The notes under the pieces were generated by a model that had not been told where the DNA came from, did no database searches, and was given only the letters and a program-made list of their open reading frames with translations. From Chara braunii (lineage: Eukaryota > Streptophyta > Charophyceae > Charales > Characeae), in contig BFEA01000678.1 of assembly GCA_003427395.1 (NCBI GenBank), positions 365,728 through 399,839 of the forward strand: a DNA stretch of 34,112 bases, in the 5' to 3' direction. Within the stretch, counting starts at the first letter, position 1. Every line of letters begins with the position of its first letter. Shown here piece by piece: positions 29,791 through 34,112 of this stretch. The position numbers were made by a program, and so were the translations under genes.

Positions 29791-29809
29791 CTCTACAAAG
29801 GAAAAAAAA

Positions 29810-29881
29810 ACTGTGTCCATCTCATTAATCCATCCTGATACACAAACTGTGTCCATCTCATTAATACATCCTGATACACAC
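29810..29881. repeat. 36-bp tandem duplication
   Basis: ACTGTGTCCATCTCATTAAT starts at 29810 and 29846, each followed by CATCCTGATACACA. Confidence 0.95.
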
Positions 29882-29900
29882 AAAACTAACCTACTCTATA

Positions 29901-29990
29901 CTGTAGTACCTTTGTAGCAGTATCTTGTACAAAAAAATCCCTTGTGAATCACTGGCTGAGCTGGTGACAAGTTACAAGCTGCTGCTCCTT
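29901..29990 (+). repeat. Dispersed repeat R, copy 3
   Basis: CTGTAGTACC, AAAAAATCCCTTGTGAA and TCACTGGCTGAGCTGGTGAC followed by AAGTTACAAGC. It is about 205 bp after copy 2 in direct orientation. Confidence 0.75.
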
Positions 29991-30160
29991 TCCTTTTTTA
30001 TAAGGGGAAAAAAAAGACACTCTGCTTCCACCTTCTCCTTTCTCTCGTTCCCTCCCCCTGCCCCCCCTCCCCCAATGCCCTCTCCCCTCCATCTGTTGTG
30101 TGGACACCCTCTTCTTTTTCACTATTATTATTATTATTATTTTTTTATTATTATTATTAT

Positions 30161-30912
30161 CAGGGTTACCCGATCGAACGTTCGGGGGCCCCCAGGCTCG
30201 CCCCCGGACGTTCGGACGTTCGGGGTCCCGTTCGGGGGCCGAACACCTCCAGGTTCAGCCCCCGCCAAAACCATTTTCAGGGCCTAAAAATAAGTTCTTT
30301 TTTTCTGAGTTTTTGTTTGTGAGTTCTCTATGATGTAACCTACGCGCCTATAACTTTTGAAGCCATTCTGCTAAGCCACAAAAACATTAAAAATCGTCAA
30401 AGATGGGGGTGTCAAAACGTGCTCGCCCACTCGCTATTTTGTTTTTTTTCACTTTTAACTTTTTGATTTCACTTTATTTCGGGGCCTAAAATTTTTGAAA
30501 ACAAATTAACGAGTTGTTGATTATGTAAACTACATATCTGTAGATTTTCAGGGCATTTGTCAATGCCAAAAAATAATTAAAAATCGGCAAAGATGGCGGT
30601 GTAGAAAAGGTCCTGGCACACTCACTCATTTTAATTCTCTTTTTATTTTTTCTTATTTTTATCATAGTGTTTATTTTCTGTATTTGATTTTTAATTCAGA
30701 TTTGGTAAGGAATTTGGATGTAGTGCCCAGGCAAATGTTGCTTAGTGTATTTTTCTCCATAACATATGTTTTTTTCGGAAGTTTTTGGAAAACTTTATTG
30801 TTTTTTTTGTTTTGTTTTTTTTTGCTCCGCGTTCGGCCCGAACGGCCGAACGCCTGCCGAAAGAGTCCCGTACGTTCGGGCGTTCGGCCCGTCCCGAACG
30901 CCGGCAACCCTG
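30161..30912. mobile_element. Non-autonomous hAT-like element (752 bp)
   Basis: Termini are CAGGGTTACCCGA on the left and, reverse-complemented, CAGGGTTGCCGG on the right. Both ends carry clusters of CGTTCGG motifs in both orientations (30174-30245 and 30828-30900), like the subterminal repeats to which hAT transposases bind. The element sits between identical 8-bp ATTATTAT sequences (30153-30160, 30913-30920), the length expected of a hAT target duplication. The flanks are an (ATT)n array, so this could be coincidental. The AT-rich interior has no transposase and contains a diverged direct repeat of about 190 bp, whose units end TCGTCAAAGATGG / TCGGCAAAGATGG. Confidence 0.8.
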
Positions 30913-30951
<39 letters not shown>

Positions 30952-31440
30952 GTTGTTGTTATCCTATCCCTTACGCAGCGTTGCCCGCAGGGGGAGGTCC
31001 ATGATGCGCTGTGAGCCAGATTAGGGTCGAAGTTTTGGTAAGGGGTGTGTTCAGAGCGCGCCATTAAACGATAGCGCACACCCTGGGGGCAGAGCACATG
31101 GCTGGTGTTGATGCGGACAAACATATTGGAGGCGAGTCATCCGATATGCGGGCGGCCTTTTTTTTGGTTTTGTTTTCCCCGGTTGGCCGTCGTTTTGTGT
31201 CCCCCTTCTCCTTTTTTCATTTCTCGCGCCCGTCGTTTTGTCCCCCCTCTGTTTTTCGTTTGTTTGTTTCATTTCTCACGCGGCTGTCGTTTCGTGTCCC
31301 CCCGTAGGCCGTCGTTGTTTCTGCGGACGAACATCTTGGAGGTGAGCCAACCAAAGTCCAATGTCAGGGTCACCCACTGCATTTGTTATTTCAACGGGCG
31401 TAGCCCGCACCGCCCAATTTGGATTCCTTCCAGCTATCTC
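30913..31440. other. Spacer with (ATT)n and T-rich stretches
   Basis: The (ATT)n array continues to about 30950 and turns into a few TTG units. ACATATTGGAGG and ACATCTTGGAGG (about 31120 and 31331) with neighbouring GGCCGTCGTTT..GT motifs suggest a diverged duplication of about 210 bp. No gene was recognised. Confidence 0.5.
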
Positions 31441-31441
31441 T

Positions 31442-31703
31442 GTTTTTTTTTTTTTGTTTTGTTTTTTTTTTTTTTTTTTTTTAATGGGAACAAAGCTCCA
31501 ATCCATTCGTGGGGAGCAACACGTGCGGGGAACTGGGCCCCGTCCCATATAGAAAATTACATAGGATTTTGAAAAAAAATTGAGAATTCGCTCGGATAAA
31601 CCCCAAGTTAATTTCACTCATCTTGGTTCCATCTGGACTCGAACTCTCTACCTCAGGTCTGTTTTTCAACAGTTCATCGGTGTACCAACTGTGCTAGGCC
31701 CAT
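31442..31703 (-). mobile_element. tRNA-derived SINE (family A) with conserved hairpin tail T2
   Basis: On the minus strand the head starts near ATGGGCCTAGCACAGTTGG, with an A-box-like TAGCACAGTTGG (31685-31696) and a B-box-like GAGTTCGAGTCC (31635-31646). A CTGTTGAAAAACAG anticodon-arm-like segment lies between. An unrelated AT-rich body follows. The core at 31495-31546 reads GGGACGGGGCCCAGTTCCCC, then GTGTTGCTCCCCACG and ATTGGAGC. A short TTTGTTCCCATT then leads into the poly(A), seen as the T-rich run at 31442-31482. No target-site duplication was found. Confidence 0.85.
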
Positions 31704-31815
31704 TGGTAGGACACTCCTTTTGGCAAAAAGAACGGAAAAAAAAAAAAGGAACCCTCCTATAGCAAAAAGATTTAAAAGAACAAAAAAAAAAGGACCCTCC
31801 TTTTGGCCCTCCTCA
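31704..31815. repeat. Degenerate ~40-bp tandem repeat
   Basis: Three units of the form GGA(A)C(A)CTCCTTTTGGC or CCTCCTATAGC, followed by AAAAAGA and an A run, start at about 31708, 31751 and 31793. Confidence 0.7.
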
Positions 31816-31973
31816 CTGCAACAATTTCCTCCAGTAGATTGAACTGTGGGCCATCTCGTCAGTCAATCCTGACCGTGCAAACAAACATATGACGTGGCCA
31901 TAAATTGCAATAAGAGGGCAACCATGGCGCAAAAAAAAAAAAAAAAAAAAAAAGGCGCAATCACGAAAATAGG

Positions 31974-32099
31974 TTCAAAATGCACTTCAGGGCCGTTCAG
32001 GCATTTCCGCCGAACAGACCACACGCCCACGTGACCCTACCGGATCCGAGCCTGATACACTCTACATTTTTGGGCCTTTTGCCTCAAGTGCATTTTCAA
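31974..32099. mobile_element. MITE-like element, GTTTGAAAATGCACTT termini (copy 2)
   Basis: GGTTCAAAATGCACTT on the left and AAGTGCATTTTCAAAC on the right (32084-32099) enclose CACGTGACCCTACCGGA. The shared right flank (ACTCAAACCCTGAC..GCACCGTAGTTT-type sequence) is split by the SINE insertion at 32114-32294 and resumes at 32295. An A run at 31931-31953 between GGCGC motifs lies just upstream. Confidence 0.75.
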
Positions 32100-32308
32100 A
32101 CTCAAACCCTGACATTGTTTTGAGAAACTCTTCATCATCTATAGTGTTCCTAGTCGAAACCGGGTGATGTCCCCGGTATTTCATGATTCTGTACTTTTAC
32201 AAGGGACGCTTGGTCCCAGTTCCCAGCCGTGTTGCTCCCCACGAACAGATTTGGAGCATCGTCTCAAAAAAAAAAAAAAAAAAAAAAAAAAAACACTCAA
32301 ACCCTGAC
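32100..32308 (+). mobile_element. Retroposed SINE with tail T3 and 14-bp target-site duplication
   Basis: ACTCAAACCCTGAC at 32100-32113 is repeated perfectly at 32295-32308. The 181-bp insert (32114-32294) ends in 28 A. Its conserved core (32203-32257) reads GGGACGCTTGGTCCCAGTTC, then GTGTTGCTCCCCACG and ATTTGGAGC. GGGAC/GTCCC and GCTCC/GGAGC can pair. The tRNA head is not evident, so the copy is 5' truncated or its head is different. The interrupted host sequence can be recognised by comparison with 23889-23925, which makes the insertion event unusually clear. Confidence 0.92.
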
Positions 32309-32402
32309 GGCGCCGTAGTTTTCCAATTGCAATGGGTAATGACGACTACCTTCCTGTTGAAACTCTGCAGGACTGCAATCTTTAAAGGGGCATGCTCACA
32401 CT

Positions 32403-32656
32403 GAGAAGGATATCGCATCGTAGGATCAGAAGCTTCGATGCGATATCCTGCTCGAATGTTATAGCGGATCCTGCAAGACTGCTGATGCGAACAGGTTCGA
32501 TGCAGAGTGTCTCAGATCTGGAAGGCATACACACTCAGCAGGATATCGCAACCGAAGCTTCGATGCAAACTGGTTCCTGCTAGAAGGGGATACTTTTGTC
32601 AACCCCTCTAGCAGTCCAAAGATGGCGTATAATAATTAAAAAAAAAAAAAAAAAAA
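32403..32656. repeat. Cluster of hairpins ending in poly(A)
   Basis: AGGATATCGCATCG (32407-32420) pairs with CGATGCGATATCCT (32437-32450). A related AGGATATCGCAACCGAAGC segment follows at about 32539. CTGCTAGAAGGGG (about 32577) pairs with CCCCTCTAGCAG (32602-32613). An A run at 32638-32656 closes the segment. It could be the end of another retroposed element, but no duplicated target was found. Confidence 0.65.
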
Positions 32657-33112
32657 CTCGTGCTGGGGCCATTCTTATCAATCCTCTCTGTACCATTCCA
32701 ATTTCACCACATAGCACAAAGGACAGTTCTCCCAAGGCACCTGTTCGTCGGTGGTCTTGACGTTGGGGCCCTTCGCTGTGGGCCCTACTCCCCTCCTCTT
32801 AGTTCCCATTGTTAACAGGCGGGGCCAGGTTTAGGGGGTGGTGGCCTCAGGGGATGGTGGTCCTACGTGATCGGCCTTCCCATTCGATCCCCCGTTGACG
32901 CGAAGACCCACTAAGCAAAGGAACAGAAACCAAAGGTGAAGGCTTCAAAGCCATCCGACTTGCGATAACCCTCTGCTTGTCCACTGCCCATCCTACCCTT
33001 CCCTCTCCCTCTGGGAGGAAGGAGCGATGGCTGATGCCAAACTCCCCTCCCAGGCTCCCACAATAGCAGGGGGAGGTACTGTTCAAAGTCCATGTGTTCA
33101 GTGTCAGTGACC
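32657..33112. other. Spacer, nothing identified
   Basis: Mixed composition without a recognisable gene, RNA or repeat. Confidence 0.4.
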
Positions 33113-33242
33113 TTTTTTTTTTTGACAAAACGCCCCCACCAGTGTTAGTGGTGCTGATAAGAGCAGACACCACTAGCACCTGGAGAGGGGCTCCGTCTAT
33201 TGGTAGGGAGCATCACCTGCTGGAAAGCGGGTCCAGCGTCCC
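33113..33242 (-). mobile_element. Conserved hairpin tail, copy T4, with poly(A)
   Basis: On the minus strand the core (33190-33242) reads GGGACGCTGGACCCGCTTTC, then CAGCAGGTGATGCTCCC and ATAGACGGAGC, closest to T1. About 60 nt of hairpin-forming sequence (CTAGTGGTG..CACCACTA) follows before the A run at 33113-33124. The 5' boundary was not found. Confidence 0.78.
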
Positions 33243-33414
33243 ATTGACAGACTGAAAGTACATTACTGAAACGATTTTGGGAGTTCCCCTCCTTTACATC
33301 TGCATTACGACAGTTTGTTGTCCTTGTCGTTCTTGCGGTTGTTGTTTCTGAGGAAAGCCAGAGGGGGGGGGGGGAGTTTAATGTTTGAAATGGTGTCAAA
33401 GATACAGCCTGAGA

Positions 33415-33526
33415 CTTGAAACCACCAGTACTTCCTCAAGTCGCGCCAGTTAACAAGCCACAGTTTTCGGAAATCTACGGGTTGGGTACAGAAGCGAGTG
33501 AGTTCGTCCGACTAGAAACGTTTCTG

Positions 33527-33577
<51 letters not shown>

Positions 33578-33615
33578 CCACAGCCGATTGCTGGGCCAAG
33601 TACTGGTGGTTTAAG
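33415..33615. mobile_element. MITE-like element, CCACCAGTACTT termini (copy 2)
   Basis: GAAACCACCAGTACTT on the left and AAGTACTGGTGGTTTAAG on the right are inverted repeats. The interior block GTTAACAAGCCACAGTTTT matches copy 1 (22163). A T run of about 48 bp (33530-33577) replaces the short T stretch of copy 1 and accounts for the extra length. Confidence 0.88.
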
Positions 33616-33761
33616 TAAAATAAAAAAGAGAGAGGTGTTCCCAAAGGGCGGGGATGAACTTCGTGCTGTGAATCTCAAGCCTGAGGGTGATTTCCCCAAG
33701 GCCCAGGATTTTAGCACTGGAACAAAATGAGTCGGCCAGCATAGAAATTAAAACCCAGTGG
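33616..33761. other. Spacer between MITEs
   Basis: Short stretch without recognised features. Confidence 0.4.
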
Positions 33762-33891
33762 CTAACGTCTTCCCATATGAATCAAACATACGGTCATTAT
33801 AGTTGTATAAGTTGTATTTAAGGCAACTTTCAGTCTACATACAGAGAAAGAGCGATAATGACCATGCGTTCGATATGGATGAAGATGGTAG
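33762..33891. mobile_element. MITE, CCGTCTTC family, longer copy
   Basis: Left CTAACGTCTTCCCATATGAA and right ATATGGATGAAGATGGTAGG are the inverted ends. Inner GGTCATTATAGTTGTA and CGATAATGACC pair, and CTTTCAGTCTACATACAGAG is the shared central block. Confidence 0.8.
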
Positions 33892-33920
33892 GAGTGGGCA
33901 ACTGGGGTGGTCGAGTCTCT

Positions 33921-34061
33921 GGGCCTCGCTCCACTACACAACACTGCACATGCATTTGGACGCTTCAGGGACAAGGTGCATTCCGACGATTCCAACGTTG
34001 TGAATGTATCTGGTAACGAAAGTGTCCAAATGCATGTCCAGTGTTGTGTAGTGGAGCAAGG

Positions 34062-34064
<3 letters not shown>
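33921..34064. mobile_element. MITE-like element, GGGCCTCGCT termini (copy 2)
   Basis: GGGCCTCGCTCCACTACACA on the left and TGTGTAGTGGAGCAAGGCCC on the right start an inverted repeat of about 45 bp with few mismatches (inner CATGCATTTGGAC / GTCCAAATGCATG). Only about 55 bp lie between. The outer 17 bp match the element at 8431. Confidence 0.88.
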
Positions 34065-34099
<35 letters not shown>

Positions 34100-34112
34100 N
34101 TATATATATATA
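34065..34112. repeat. (TC)n and (TA)n microsatellites at the window end
   Basis: A TC run up to 34099, an N, then a TA run cut by the window edge. Confidence 0.95.

Overview
This window looks like nuclear DNA of a streptophyte, most likely a charophyte green alga such as Chara. That assignment is inference. It rests on one spliced gene with a plant-type domain order, a 13 kb intron, GT-AG splice sites with a strong Kozak start, and dense small transposons, microsatellites and assembly gaps. Nothing bacterial, viral or organellar was recognised.

One intact gene is supported, on the + strand from 1234 to 18862. Exon 1 (1234-2347) encodes a conserved N-terminal helix, a filamin/Ig-like repeat, a CCCH zinc finger and an Ala/Gln-rich tract. 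Exon 2 (15313-15829) encodes an RRM and a Gln/Ala-rich helix. Exon 3 (17353-18862) encodes a long RS/RE domain with acidic and basic blocks. The phases join without a break to give about 1046 residues. The layout matches plant filamin-CCCH-RRM-RS splicing-type proteins of the Arabidopsis At3g23900 (IRR) kind.

The upstream 1.2 kb holds a 23-bp minisatellite, a GA microsatellite and the leader, which contains an upstream ATG whose frame overlaps the main start. Intron 1 (about 12.97 kb, with 695 Ns) contains a 2.5 kb pyrimidine-rich stretch, several recent tandem duplications (59, 138, 182, 159 and 154 bp), small inverted-repeat elements and two retroposed insertions with target-site duplications. 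Intron 2 carries tandem repeats and a tRNA-derived SINE on the minus strand.

Downstream of 18.9 kb I found no intact gene. There is a decayed L1-type LINE (about 25.3-28.4 kb) with reverse transcriptase and C-terminal zinc-knuckle remnants in broken frames, and a diverged U6 snRNA-like sequence (about 24.31-24.40 kb). There is also a 752-bp non-autonomous hAT-like element (30.16-30.91 kb) and several MITE-like families with copies on both sides of the gene.

The most interesting signal is a set of retroposons. A conserved sequence of about 53 nt, able to form hairpins, occurs four times (29277, 31495, 32203, 33190). Two copies are clearly close to poly(A) tails, one of those is bounded by a 14-bp target-site duplication, and one carries a tRNA-derived head. 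Nearly the same tRNA-derived head appears at 16.9 kb joined to an unrelated 3' body, whose own second copy lies at 5.87 kb. This suggests modular SINEs that swap 3' ends.
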